A stretch of 64,000 nucleotides of DNA from Staphylococcus durrellii (GCF_015594545.1 NZ_JADIIO010000001.1:124001-188000); one strand, 5' to 3'. Counted from the first letter of the stretch, positions 17,532-27,098 are shown. Notes: a model not told the origin generated them from the letters alone. Translations and numbers: made by a program.

Positions 17532-19187
17532 TTAAACGTTTTTATTGATACCTTCTGCTACGCGTATACCACTAAAGATGCAACCTCCTAAAAATGTCCC
17601 TTCTAATGCACGATAACCATGTACGCCACCACCCCCAAAACCAGATGCTTCGCCAGCAGCGTAAAGGCCTTTAATGGGGAGGTTTTGATGGTTTATAGCT
17701 TGGCCATCTATATTAGTTTGTATGCCGCCTAAGGTTTTACGACTAATAATATGTAATTTGATGGCTACTAATTTCCCATTATTACCGCTTAATATTTTAT
17801 GAGGCTTCGCTGTACGAATAAATTTGTCACCTAAAAACTGACGTGCATTATTTATAAAAGCAATTTGAGGATCTTTACTAAATTTATTATTAATTTGTAA
17901 ATCTCTGGCTTTAATTTCCGCTTTGATGTCTTCGTATTTTATTAAATCATCACCGGAAAGATCGTTCATTTTCTTAACTAAGGTGCCTAAATCATTAGCC
18001 ATAACGAAATCGGGACCTTTATTCATAAAGGCATCAACTGGAGAAGTTGCCTTACGACCTAAACGTTCTTTTATAAGTAATTTGATGTCTTTGTCAGTTA
18101 AATCTGGATTTTGTTCAGAACCTGATAATACGAACTCTTTTTTGACGATATCTTCTGTCAAAATAAACCATGAGTAGTCATAGCCTGTCTTTGTTATTGT
18201 TTGTAACGTATGTAGCGTATCAAACCCTGGATAATCCGGGGCAGTCATTCTATTGCCAATCGCGTCAAACCATAATGAAGAGGGGCCGGGGATAATTCGT
18301 ATCCCATGATTAGACCAAATAGGACTATGATTTTTTATACCTTCAGTGTAATGCCACATACGGTCTTTATTGACTACATTAACGCCAGCATATTCAGAAA
18401 TATTAATTAACAGACCATCCGTTGAATCGGGAACACCTTGAATCATGTTTTTAGGTGGCGTGCCTAGTCGCTTCGGCCAATATTTTTTAATCAAAGGTAT
18501 ATTCGCTCCAATACCACCTGAAGTGATGACTAAATAATCCACATTATATGAAAAGGTATCTATAATTGTTCTTGATGATGGTTTGCCACGCGCTACGTCA
18601 CTTTCTTCTAAAATATTACCGGCAATATGCTTGATTTGATTATCGTCAATAGTAACCTGTGTAACTTGGTGCCGAGGTAGGAATGTAAATTGGCCTTCTT
18701 GTTCTTTTTGAAAAACATAACGTATAAAAGGATTAACTAATCCAGGTCCAGTTCCCCATGTTATATGAAATCTTGGTACGGAATTACCGTGTGTAGAAGC
18801 TGAAGTACCACCGCGTTCTGCCCATCCTAAAATAGGTATCAATTTAATTCCCATATTTTTGAGATAATTTTCTTTATCATAAGTTGCAAATTTTACATAG
18901 GCTTTAGCCCATTCATTCGCCCAATAATCTTCGCCATCAAGGCGATCGAATTGAGCAGTTCCAAACCAATCGTTTAATGCTAATTCAAATGAATCATGGA
19001 CGCCTAACCGTTGTTGTATTTTTGAATTAACTAAAAATAATCCACCAAATGACCAATACGCTTGACCACCAATCGCTTGACGAGGTTCTTGATCTAATAA
19101 TGTTACATGATAACCTTTTTTAAGTAATTCTGTTGATGCAACTAATCCACTCAATCCCGCACCGATAACAAATACATTTTTACGCAT
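17532..19187 (-). CDS. FAD-binding dehydrogenase (fumarate reductase/KstD-like flavoprotein)
   Basis: 551 aa. The N-terminal dinucleotide fold VFVIGAGLSGLVASTELLKKGYHVTLLDQE is clear. The C-terminus IKGLYAAGEASGFGGGGVHGYRALEGTFLGGCIFSGIRVAEG is the usual FAD-closing motif of the fumarate reductase/3-ketosteroid dehydrogenase superfamily. Length fits the cytosolic FAD-binding dehydrogenase branch. ATG 19187 follows TTTAGGGGGGATCGCA. It lies 76 bases after an S66 peptidase gene on the same strand, so they may share a transcript. The substrate is not known. The gap 17334-17531 shows nothing identifiable. Confidence 0.82.
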   Translation of the reverse strand: MRKNVFVIGAGLSGLVASTELLKKGYHVTLLDQEPRQAIGGQAYWSFGGLFLVNSKIQQRLGVHDSFELALNDWFGTAQFDRLDGEDYWANEWAKAYVKFATYDKENYLKNMGIKLIPILGWAERGGTSASTHGNSVPRFHITWGTGPGLVNPFIRYVFQKEQEGQFTFLPRHQVTQVTIDDNQIKHIAGNILEESDVARGKPSSRTIIDTFSYNVDYLVITSGGIGANIPLIKKYWPKRLGTPPKNMIQGVPDSTDGLLINISEYAGVNVVNKDRMWHYTEGIKNHSPIWSNHGIRIIPGPSSLWFDAIGNRMTAPDYPGFDTLHTLQTITKTGYDYSWFILTEDIVKKEFVLSGSEQNPDLTDKDIKLLIKERLGRKATSPVDAFMNKGPDFVMANDLGTLVKKMNDLSGDDLIKYEDIKAEIKARDLQINNKFSKDPQIAFINNARQFLGDKFIRTAKPHKILSGNNGKLVAIKLHIISRKTLGGIQTNIDGQAINHQNLPIKGLYAAGEASGFGGGGVHGYRALEGTFLGGCIFSGIRVAEGINKNV

Positions 19188-19263
19188 TGCGATCCCCCCT
19201 AAATAATTGAACTTGTAATTTGAAGATAAATTGATGATTTTGGTAACTATGTTATATTATTTA

Positions 19264-20271
19264 CTAAACAAAACTTTGGGTGATTGTACCTTTACCGTTA
19301 GCGTATGTTATTTTACCGTATGAGCCATTTACAAAAGTGATTTGAGGTGGCAGGTGACCACAATCTATATCGTAAATTATCGGTAAACTTAAGTCTTCAG
19401 CTAGATCTTTATAAGCGTCTATTATATTGTAATCATCTTCTTGATAGCGCATGTTCGTTCTACCAAAAGCAATACCATTACAATTGTCGAACCAACCTGC
19501 CAGTTTCATTTGAACTAACATTCTTCTTAACGACGTAGGTTCTGCTTCACAATTTTCAAGGTACCAAATAATAGGTTCGTTATTTATATATTGTTTTCTA
19601 AAGTGGCTTAGGTCCCCGTATGGTGTGCCAATTAGGTGGTGAATAACATCGATACAGCCACCTAATAGCCTACCTTCCATAATGACAGGTTCGTTATTGA
19701 CAGATTTCCATTCAGTCGGAGAATCAAAATTAAATATATAGTCTGTTGGTTTGTCAGGCCATTCACTTTGAAATTGTTGTGAGGAGTATTGAATAATCGA
19801 ACCGTTTTTGGGTGTTTGTAAAACTTCATGCCACATTTGTGTTGTACTATCACTATATTGTCCACGTAAATCAACGATGTTTGTACCATGAGCGGTTGCT
19901 ATGCCTGTTTTTAGAGTGATTGCTAGCAATAATATACTCACGTCTGAATAGCCTAACAGCCATTTAGGTTCTAATTGTGTGAAGTTAATTTTATCTATCA
20001 TTTCTAAAGCGAGTTCGCCACCAAATGGCGGAATAACGGCATCGATTTTGTCATGAAGCATAAATTGATTAAATTCATTCGCTCGTGTATAAGCATCTGC
20101 TGATTTACCTTTATATTGAGTATATGTGGTAGCGCCAAACACCACTTGATGATAACCATTAAATCTTTCTCTAATTTCGTCAGTAAAGTGATGTAACGGT
20201 TTTGATAATCCAGAAGATGGTGCAGTGACACCTATGACAGCATTATTTTTTAGGATTGGATAGCGTATCAT
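19264..20271 (-). CDS. S66-family peptidase (LD-carboxypeptidase / MccF-like)
   Basis: 335 aa, normal for family S66. The catalytic elements are visible: nucleophile Ser in KWLLGYSDVSILL, Glu in IWYLENCEAEP, and His in IDCGHLPPQ. Other landmarks are ITAPSSGLS-like N-terminus (IGVTAPSSGL) and RANEFNQFMLHDKIDAVIPPFGGE. Family members either trim tetrapeptides in peptidoglycan recycling or cleave the amide bond of microcin C-like antibiotics (MccF). The absence of a signal peptide indicates a cytosolic enzyme. ATTATGTGAGGTGAGTT precedes ATG. The gene diverges from the ATPase gene at 20410. Confidence 0.85.
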   Translation of the reverse strand: MIRYPILKNNAVIGVTAPSSGLSKPLHHFTDEIRERFNGYHQVVFGATTYTQYKGKSADAYTRANEFNQFMLHDKIDAVIPPFGGELALEMIDKINFTQLEPKWLLGYSDVSILLLAITLKTGIATAHGTNIVDLRGQYSDSTTQMWHEVLQTPKNGSIIQYSSQQFQSEWPDKPTDYIFNFDSPTEWKSVNNEPVIMEGRLLGGCIDVIHHLIGTPYGDLSHFRKQYINNEPIIWYLENCEAEPTSLRRMLVQMKLAGWFDNCNGIAFGRTNMRYQEDDYNIIDAYKDLAEDLSLPIIYDIDCGHLPPQITFVNGSYGKITYANGKGTITQSFV

Positions 20272-20409
20272 AAACTCACCTCACATAATTTAATTGTATT
20301 TATACTAACACATATACATTTATATAATGATTATGATTAGAGAAAAGTTTCGATAAATAATGGGAACGGGTAAGTGAATTAGCAAGTTAAAATTTAAAGG
20401 AGTTTTATT

Positions 20410-22110
20410 GTGAAAAAGGGCACTGACTTAAAGCAAATTTTGGTTGCTTTAGATGGACAAAAATACGGAGCTTATAAACGGGTGAAAGGCATGTACCAGT
20501 TTGAGGACTTTTGCTTAGCCATAGATCATGTGCAAGTTGATCCTTTCGCACCACCTAGTAAGGTGAGAATTTTAATAGACCGTCAGACTGCCGGCATTCC
20601 AAATGATTTATTAGATACGCAAGATAAAGTAACAGCCGTGGCGGATTTTTTAACAAGAAATGTTAAAGACAGTATTCAAAATGTTATTAAAGCAGACAAT
20701 GGTAAGCCTGCCAAAATCTTTATTGATAGTTGCGGTCAAGAAATCTTAACACGCAGTGCGGTAGTAATTAATGAACAAGATATAGAGGTCCGTCTCGAAG
20801 TTGGTTTACCTGCAGCTGGTAGAAAAATATTAGGTAAGGCAGCTGCGCATGTAATAACAAATATGCTACCTAAAATTGTCGACAACAGTTTATTATACCC
20901 AAATATAGATAGCCAAGCGCTTAAGCAACAAGTGAGATTAATGTTAGACCAAGCCTACATTCGGCAAGTGTTAGAACGTCAAAATTTAGTTGCTTTCGTC
21001 GCAAATAATTCAATTTTGCCGCGAAAAAGTGGTGTGTCGGATAGAGCAATGAGTGGAGCGGTGGCTTTTAAAAGTCCTGAAAATATGGAAATTACTTTAC
21101 AATTGCCTAGTGGTAAAACAGTGACAGGTATGGGTATGCCTGAAGGTATTACGCTTATTGTGGGTGGTGGCTTTCATGGTAAGTCCACCTTGTTACAAGC
21201 GTTAGAACGTGGTGTATACAATCATATAGCTGATGACGGTAGAGAACTAGTTATAACACGAAATGATGCAATGAAGATAAGAGCAGAAGATGGTAGAAAT
21301 ATTGAAAAAGTTAATATTAGACCATTTATTAATAATTTACCGGGAAATAAAGATACAAGTCGTTTCTCAACTGAAAATGCAAGCGGTAGTACGTCACAAG
21401 CAACTAATGTTATGGAGGCCTTAGAAGCTGACACTTCATTATTGCTAATTGACGAAGATACATCTGCCACGAATTTTATGATAAGAGATGGGCGCATGCA
21501 ACAATTAATTGCGCCTGAAAAAGAACCTATAACATCATTTGCTAGTAAGGTAAAACCGTTATATGACGATTATCATGTATCTACGATATTGATTGTTGGT
21601 GGCTCAGGCGATTATTTTGAAGTTGCTGACCAGGTGTTAATGATGGACGAATACGTATTAAAAGATGTGACAGACGAGGCTAAACACATAGCACAATCAA
21701 CGGGATACGAGCGTGAAAATATTTCACAAAACCACTTTGGAGAATTACCAGCAAGAATACCTCTGAAATCAAGTTTTATTAAAAAAGGTAAAGATGCTCG
21801 GTTTAAGGTTAAGGGTCAATTTTACATTTTATATGGCAAGGAATCTATCGATATCACAGGATTAGAACAACTCGTTGATACAAGCCAAACAGAATGTCTT
21901 GCTATGATGATAGATTATTACCAACAACATCTTTTAAATGAACGAGACACATTAAATCAGGCCGCAGATAAATTATATGATTTCATCGGCAAAGAAGGAC
22001 TAGATGCAATTTCTCCTCATAGTGGACATCCTGGGCGTCTAGCCTTACCACGTAAGCAAGAATTTTGTGCAGCGTTGAATCGTTATAGAGGGTTGCAGGT
22101 GAAAGGTTAA
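20410..22110 (+). CDS. ABC-class P-loop ATPase (COG3044 type)
   Basis: 566 aa, starting at GTG 20410 behind AAAGGAGTTTTATT. It belongs to the stand-alone predicted ABC-ATPase family. The Walker A loop is VGGGFHGKSTLLQALERG at about residues 250-267, and the Walker B-like stretch is SLLLIDEDTSATNFMIRD. The stretch STENASGSTSQATNVMEALE sits where the ABC signature would be. No transmembrane segments are present, so it is not a transporter component. Its role is not established. It diverges from the S66 peptidase gene with a shared 138-base promoter region, and stands alone on its strand. Confidence 0.85.
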   Translation: MKKGTDLKQILVALDGQKYGAYKRVKGMYQFEDFCLAIDHVQVDPFAPPSKVRILIDRQTAGIPNDLLDTQDKVTAVADFLTRNVKDSIQNVIKADNGKPAKIFIDSCGQEILTRSAVVINEQDIEVRLEVGLPAAGRKILGKAAAHVITNMLPKIVDNSLLYPNIDSQALKQQVRLMLDQAYIRQVLERQNLVAFVANNSILPRKSGVSDRAMSGAVAFKSPENMEITLQLPSGKTVTGMGMPEGITLIVGGGFHGKSTLLQALERGVYNHIADDGRELVITRNDAMKIRAEDGRNIEKVNIRPFINNLPGNKDTSRFSTENASGSTSQATNVMEALEADTSLLLIDEDTSATNFMIRDGRMQQLIAPEKEPITSFASKVKPLYDDYHVSTILIVGGSGDYFEVADQVLMMDEYVLKDVTDEAKHIAQSTGYERENISQNHFGELPARIPLKSSFIKKGKDARFKVKGQFYILYGKESIDITGLEQLVDTSQTECLAMMIDYYQQHLLNERDTLNQAADKLYDFIGKEGLDAISPHSGHPGRLALPRKQEFCAALNRYRGLQVKG

Positions 22111-22123
22111 TAAATACGCGAAA

Positions 22124-22157
22124 AGAGTCTGGAAGAGAATATTCTCTTCCAGACTCT
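22124..22157. terminator. Perfect 34-base palindrome
   Basis: Two 17-base arms (AGAGTCTGGAAGAGAAT and its complement) meet with no spacer. A T-tract follows on the minus strand (CTCTTTTCG) but not on the plus strand. It lies 13 bases after the ATPase stop, between convergent genes. Confidence 0.75.
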
Positions 22158-22186
22158 AATTACATATGGACAGTAGATGACTGAAT

Positions 22187-22214
22187 TGAAAAAGCGCTTG
22201 TATCAAGCTTTTCA
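22187..22214 (-). terminator. Terminator-like hairpin of the RpiR gene
   Basis: Read on the minus strand, GAAAAGCTTG and CAAGCGCTTTTTC pair around ATA, with a T-run inside and after the distal arm. It sits 26 bases past the RpiR stop codon. Confidence 0.6.
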
Positions 22215-22239
22215 ATGCAAGTCATTTTTACTTTTTTTA

Positions 22240-23097
22240 TTAATTTTCGTCTCGATAGGTAATGTTATTACGATCGAGTGCCGATTCAAGTTGTTTCAAG
22301 TTTTCTACCGTAGATTTTGAAAAATCATTACCAATTTTAAGAATCATCGCGTCGATTAATGCAATGATAGGTAAGACGGTAAAATGATTTTTCTGTACAG
22401 TTATTTTAAGTGTGACGGTAGCATATTCAAGTAGTGGTGAAGAATCATAATCTGTGATTAATATGACTGGTATATTTAATCGATATGCTTCTTTTACGGC
22501 GTTAATCACTGAATTTGTATAAGGTTCAAAGGCAAAAACAACAAGTACATCTTTAGGTGTGAGTTTGATGATTTTATCAAACATTGCATCTAAATCATGG
22601 CTTAATTGATGAATATTAAAATAAAACTCATTCAATAATTGTTCTAGATATAGCGCTGTTGCTTTATAAGGTCTTGTCCCTAAAATACTAACGCTTGCAG
22701 CATTTTCTATATATTCAATGGCGAGATTAAAATTGTTTGCGAGTTCATCTTTTAAAGATTGATTCAGTAGTTGAACGCTTTTATCCCATACAGTCGTTAG
22801 AGGATCAGAATAATGTTGTTCATTTTCAATAAAAGCTGTCTGCAATGTGAATTTAGTATCATTTGGCAACGCTTCGTTATAAATAGCTTTGCGGAAGTCA
22901 TTGAAATTTTCATAATCTAACGCATGGATAGTGCGCATGACAGTAGAAATACCAACATCAGCTTTTTGTGATAATTCTTTAATAGTAACTAGTCCAAGGT
23001 GTTCAAAATTTCTCAATATATAGTCGCATAACTTTTGTTGTTTTTTAGGCAACTGCTTTTTATTATTCAATAATTTCTTTTTTAAGGGGATGTCCAT
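22240..23097 (-). CDS. RpiR/MurR-family transcriptional regulator
   Basis: 285 aa. Residues 1-75 are the RpiR helix-turn-helix (LPKKQQKLCDYILRNFEHLGLVTIKELSQKADVGISTVMRTIHALDYENFNDFRKAI). Residues about 125-260 are a SIS sugar-isomerase-like domain that senses phosphosugar-type ligands (ASVSILGTRPYKATALYLEQLL, DVLVVFAFEPYTNSVINAVKEAYRLNIPVILITD). It is transcribed away from a four-gene catabolic operon starting at 23286 and most likely controls it. The intergenic region 23098-23285 contains palindromic candidates (see 23217-23232). The effector is unknown. Confidence 0.9.
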   Translation of the reverse strand: MDIPLKKKLLNNKKQLPKKQQKLCDYILRNFEHLGLVTIKELSQKADVGISTVMRTIHALDYENFNDFRKAIYNEALPNDTKFTLQTAFIENEQHYSDPLTTVWDKSVQLLNQSLKDELANNFNLAIEYIENAASVSILGTRPYKATALYLEQLLNEFYFNIHQLSHDLDAMFDKIIKLTPKDVLVVFAFEPYTNSVINAVKEAYRLNIPVILITDYDSSPLLEYATVTLKITVQKNHFTVLPIIALIDAMILKIGNDFSKSTVENLKQLESALDRNNITYRDEN

Positions 23098-23216
23098 TAC
23101 AACAGAACTCCGTTTCCGTTAATAGTTTAAAACCATGATACCAGTTTATACAAGATAATTAAAACAAGTTTGTGTCCAATTTAAATTATGAAAGAACAAA
23201 AAAGTTCCGTTTTTAA

Positions 23217-23232
23217 ATGTAAGGGTTTACAT
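23217..23232. promoter_or_regulatory. Palindrome in the RpiR/ALDH divergent promoter region
   Basis: ATGTAAGGGTTTACAT has perfect 6-base arms (ATGTAA/TTACAT). Its core TGTAAGGGTTTACA differs from the cre consensus TGWNANCGNTNWCA at one key base (GG in place of CG). It may be a weak CcpA site or the RpiR operator, 54 bases before the ALDH start. Confidence 0.45.
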
Positions 23233-23285
23233 TTGTTCAAAATGGTGCTAAGCTTTTGATAATTTCAATTAAGGAGGATTCATAT

Positions 23286-24776
23286 ATGAAAAATTTTGAA
23301 TTTTCAAAACTTAAACCGAAAGTTCAGGAATTTTTAAATAATGAAATACCGCTATACATTAATGGTGAATATCAAAAGGCCTCTAGCAATGCTTCGTTTG
23401 GAGTGCTTGACCCATCTACCGGTAAGCAAATTGCTACAGCAAGTGAAGCGAATGAAAATGATGTTAATTTGGCAGTCCAAGCTGCCCGTAACGCTTTTGA
23501 TAATGGTGAATGGACACAAATGCCTGAGCAAGAACGTTCTAACATTTTGTATGAATTTGCTAGATTACTTAAAGAACATAGAGTAGAACTTGCCGAACTT
23601 GAGTCTATCGACAGCGGTAAAGTTTATGAAACGGCGTTAGCAGATGATATTGATGGTACAATTCAACAATTTGAATATTATGCAGGATTTGCAACTCAAA
23701 TATCCGGTAAAACGACGCAGATTTCTAATGACTTAGTTGCATATACATTACATGAACCTATTGGCGTAGTGGGTCAAATTATTCCATGGAACTTCCCATT
23801 ATTAATGGCGTCATGGAAATTAGGCGCTGCCTTAGCTGTAGGTTGTACGATCGTTATTAAACCTGCGATGGAAACACCTTTATCTCTAATTTATGCAGCA
23901 AAATTATTCAAAGAAGCAGGATTCCCTGATGGTGTAGTAAATATTATACCTGGGCAAGGACGTACTGTTGGTGAAGCACTAACAAATCATACTGATGTCG
24001 ACAAACTTGCATTTACCGGTTCAACTGCCGTTGGTACAGGAGTAATGAAAAATGCGGCTGAACAAATTAAAAATGTCACTCTTGAATTAGGCGGGAAATC
24101 ACCTGCGATTGTATTAAATGATGCAGATTTAGATGAAACTATCGAAGGCGTATACAACGGTACAATGTATAATCATGGTCAAAATTGTAGTGCATGTACG
24201 AGAGTTTACGTTCAAAGAGACATTTATGACGATGTGATTGAGAAACTTAAAGCACATGCGGCTACAGTACAAGTAGGTCCAAGTATGGATCCAAATTCAG
24301 ACATGGGACCGCTAATTTCAGAGAGACAACAACAACGTGTACTCGAGTATATCGATAAAGGTAAACAAGAAGGCGCCAAACTTCTATGTGGCGGTAATAA
24401 AGTACATGATGAGGGTTATTATGTAGAACCTACAATTTTTGTAGACGTAGAAGATGATATGACAATTGCACGAGAAGAAATATTCGGTCCGGTCATGGCA
24501 GTATTTGTTTTTGATGAAGTCGATGAAGTTATCAATAGAGCGAATGACAGTGAATACGGACTTGCTTCTAGTGTATGGACTCAAAATATTAAAACGGGTC
24601 ATCATATTTCAAATAAATTAAAAGCCGGAACAGTGTGGATTAACACGGTAGGTCAAGAACTAGAAACAATGCCATTTGGTGGATATAAACAATCCGGCAT
24701 AGGTAGAGAAATGGGCGGAGAATATGGTATTCAAAGCTACACTGAAGTGAAAAGCGTCATGATTAATATTGACTAA
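23286..24776 (+). CDS. NAD(P)-dependent aldehyde dehydrogenase
   Basis: 496 aa from ATG 23286, fixed by AATTAAGGAGGATTCATAT; the longer in-frame extension lacks a ribosome site. All family landmarks are present: IPWNFPLLMASWKLGAAL, FTGSTAVGTGVMK, the general-base LELGGKSPAIVLND, and the catalytic cysteine in NHGQNCSACTRVYVQ. The C-terminal MPFGGYKQSGIGREMGGEYG resembles betaine-aldehyde-type dehydrogenases. It oxidises an aldehyde to an acid in the cytosol. It leads an operon with a DapA-family enzyme, an amine oxidase-like flavoenzyme and an MFS carrier, so the aldehyde is probably made by those enzymes. Confidence 0.92.
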   Translation: MKNFEFSKLKPKVQEFLNNEIPLYINGEYQKASSNASFGVLDPSTGKQIATASEANENDVNLAVQAARNAFDNGEWTQMPEQERSNILYEFARLLKEHRVELAELESIDSGKVYETALADDIDGTIQQFEYYAGFATQISGKTTQISNDLVAYTLHEPIGVVGQIIPWNFPLLMASWKLGAALAVGCTIVIKPAMETPLSLIYAAKLFKEAGFPDGVVNIIPGQGRTVGEALTNHTDVDKLAFTGSTAVGTGVMKNAAEQIKNVTLELGGKSPAIVLNDADLDETIEGVYNGTMYNHGQNCSACTRVYVQRDIYDDVIEKLKAHAATVQVGPSMDPNSDMGPLISERQQQRVLEYIDKGKQEGAKLLCGGNKVHDEGYYVEPTIFVDVEDDMTIAREEIFGPVMAVFVFDEVDEVINRANDSEYGLASSVWTQNIKTGHHISNKLKAGTVWINTVGQELETMPFGGYKQSGIGREMGGEYGIQSYTEVKSVMINID

Positions 24777-24801
24777 AAATAAAAAAGCGAGGGAACTAAT
24801 T

Positions 24802-25686
24802 ATGAATAAAAAACCATATGGAATGATAGCAGCTTTACCAACACCAATGAATAATAATGGAGATATTGATTATGCAAGTTATGAAAAATTAATCGAACAC
24901 GTGATTAGTGGCGGCATTCACGGCGTCCTTGTCGGCGGTAGCGGCGGCGAGTATTCGTTAATGTCATTTGAAGAACGTAAGGAAATCATCAAATTTGTTA
25001 CGGAAAAAGTTAATGGCCGTGTACATGTAATGGCAGGCACAGGGTGTCACCGTACAACCGATGCGATTCAGTTAACGCAATATGCTGAAGAAGTAGGTGC
25101 AGATTTTGCATTAGTGCTACATCCATACTATATGCCAACAAGTGACGAAGGTATTTTAGCATACTACCAAGCTATTGAAGATAATACAAATATTGGCCTT
25201 GTTATTTATCATTATCCTGAAGCTACTGGTATTGAATTATCTCCAGAAGTTTTAGCTGAAATTAGTAAATTAGATCATGTGGTAGGTATTAAAAATACTG
25301 CCGACGGTATCCACACTTCAAAATTATTAGAGCTAGTTAAAAATGATGAAACTTTCGCATTACTTAACGGTTATGAAGATCTATTCTTACCTACATTAGC
25401 AATCGGTGGCGAAGGCGCTATTGGAATCGCACCAAACTTAGTACCTGACAAAGTAGCCAAAATATATGAATTAGTGAAAAACAATGATATTCAACAAGCG
25501 ATAGAAATTAATAAACAATTATTACCATTATTTAACATTATAGAAGAAGATGTAATTCCAGGTACTGTCAAAGCAGGCTTGAAAGCGTTAGGTATTTTTG
25601 ACACAACAACTTGTCGCGAACCATTAACGTCTCCTTCTAAAGAATATGAGCAAAAAATTGCACAGTTATTAGAATCACTTAACTAA
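24802..25686 (+). CDS. DapA/NanA-family class I aldolase or dehydratase
   Basis: 294 aa from ATG 24802 (GCGAGGGAACTAATT upstream). It has the DHDPS superfamily barrel: IAALPTPMNNNGDIDY, VGGSGGEYSLMSFEERKE, a tyrosine in LHPYYMPTSDEG, and the Schiff-base lysine in VVGIKNTADG. It is unlikely to be the lysine-pathway DapA: the usual GTTGES box is replaced by GSGGEY and the operon is catabolic. Related enzymes act in hydroxyproline, keto-deoxyglucarate and sialate breakdown, often beside an aldehyde dehydrogenase. It follows that gene by 25 bases. The exact substrate is not assignable from sequence. Confidence 0.82.
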   Translation: MNKKPYGMIAALPTPMNNNGDIDYASYEKLIEHVISGGIHGVLVGGSGGEYSLMSFEERKEIIKFVTEKVNGRVHVMAGTGCHRTTDAIQLTQYAEEVGADFALVLHPYYMPTSDEGILAYYQAIEDNTNIGLVIYHYPEATGIELSPEVLAEISKLDHVVGIKNTADGIHTSKLLELVKNDETFALLNGYEDLFLPTLAIGGEGAIGIAPNLVPDKVAKIYELVKNNDIQQAIEINKQLLPLFNIIEEDVIPGTVKAGLKALGIFDTTTCREPLTSPSKEYEQKIAQLLESLN

Positions 25687-25730
25687 AAGATATAGCAGAG
25701 AAAAATAGTAAATGAAGAAGGTGCTTATAT

Positions 25731-27098
25731 ATGAAAGACGTGATTATTGTAGGCGGAGGATTAGCAGGTTTATCAGCGGCATGGCGATTAAAAGACCATG
25801 ATATTTTACTACTAGAATCCGAAGATCGTGTAGGCGGACGAGTGATGTCTGAGCGTCGTGGAAATTATTGGATGAACTGGGGTGGCCATGTTTACGCTGG
25901 TAAAGGATCAGCGACAGATGAATTATTAAAATCAGTAGGCGTAAAAGCACTACCAGTTCCTGGAAAACTTTCAGCGATGCAATTAAATGGCAAATTGTTG
26001 TTAGATGGTCATGTTGAGCTGTATCCGTTTAGAGTTGCTATGTCTTGGAAAGATCGTATTTCTATGTTGATTGCTGGAGCAAAAGTGAGAGGCGCGGTTT
26101 TAAAATATAGCAAAATAGCTAAAAGACGTGCGCATGAAGATTACTGTACACAACAACAACGTATCTTTAACTTTATGAATAACAGAACATTTTCTGATTT
26201 TACAGGAAAATTGCCAGAAGATGCAGATGCTATCTTTAGACCTACTGTAAGCCGATCAACTGGCGAGCCAGAACAAATTTCTGCAGGCGCAGGTGTGGCA
26301 TATTTTGACATGATTTGGAGTAAGGAAGATGGTTTAACACGTAACATTGTAGGCGGTCCATCGACTTTAACAAATACGATAGCTAGTCGTATTAAAGACA
26401 GCGTTGAGCTTAATGCGCATGTTCAAGAAGTCGTAAATAATGACGATTTTGTTAGCGTGAAATATGAAAAAGACGGCAAAACATATACTGAAATTGCACG
26501 ATATATCATTATGGCGACGCCAGCACCTATTACGCGTAAAGTGACAAAAAACTTGAGCCCACGTTTAAATGATGCGCTCAGTCAAATTAAGTACGGCCCG
26601 CATGTAAGCGCTTCCTTTTTAACTAATGAAACAGAAAAGCAAGTGTGGGACGATGTATACGCCTTTGCAACACCGAAAAAGTCATTTGATATTTTGATTC
26701 ATAATTCAAATTTAACGCATAGTATGCATAGTCATCGTCATCAGGGTAGTAGCTTTATGACATTCTCGCCGGCTAATAGAGGCCGCGCATTATTAGAGAA
26801 ATCCGAAGAAGAAATTTTAGAGCAATATTTAGACGATATTGAAGAAATGTTCCCAGGTTTTAGAAATATTGTAGTCGAGGCACATGTGCAGAAGTTTCCA
26901 TATGGTTCAGCTTATGTTTATCCAGGTCGTGCCGACATTCAACCTATATTGACAGAACCCGAAGGTCGTTTATATTTAGCAGGAGACTACTTAGGTACAT
27001 TTTATACAGAAACAGCTATACAAACAGGTTTCACAGCTGCACAAGACATTAACAGTTTATTAGCGTTCTATCAAAATGATATACAGCAAATACTGTAA
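25731..27098 (+). CDS. Amine oxidase-like FAD oxidoreductase
   Basis: 455 aa. The N-terminal FAD fold VIIVGGGLAGLSAAWRLKDHDILLLESEDRVGGRVMSE matches the flavin amine oxidase/protoporphyrinogen oxidase superfamily. The C-terminal GRLYLAGDYLGTFYTETAIQTGFTAAQDI is the matching FAD-contact segment. The segment ATPAPITRKVTKNLSP is also family-typical. No signal peptide is visible, so it is cytosolic. Its place between the DapA-family gene and a transporter suggests it oxidises an amine or amino-acid-like compound to an aldehyde or imine, which is inference. A ribosome site GAAGAAGGTGC precedes ATG. Confidence 0.82.
   Translation: MKDVIIVGGGLAGLSAAWRLKDHDILLLESEDRVGGRVMSERRGNYWMNWGGHVYAGKGSATDELLKSVGVKALPVPGKLSAMQLNGKLLLDGHVELYPFRVAMSWKDRISMLIAGAKVRGAVLKYSKIAKRRAHEDYCTQQQRIFNFMNNRTFSDFTGKLPEDADAIFRPTVSRSTGEPEQISAGAGVAYFDMIWSKEDGLTRNIVGGPSTLTNTIASRIKDSVELNAHVQEVVNNDDFVSVKYEKDGKTYTEIARYIIMATPAPITRKVTKNLSPRLNDALSQIKYGPHVSASFLTNETEKQVWDDVYAFATPKKSFDILIHNSNLTHSMHSHRHQGSSFMTFSPANRGRALLEKSEEEILEQYLDDIEEMFPGFRNIVVEAHVQKFPYGSAYVYPGRADIQPILTEPEGRLYLAGDYLGTFYTETAIQTGFTAAQDINSLLAFYQNDIQQIL

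Noticed and set aside
24802..25686. Assignment as N-acetylneuraminate lyase (nanA) because of the RpiR neighbour
   Set aside because: The N-terminal sequence does not fit NanA and the operon lacks nanE/nanK/nanT while carrying ALDH and amine oxidase-like genes.
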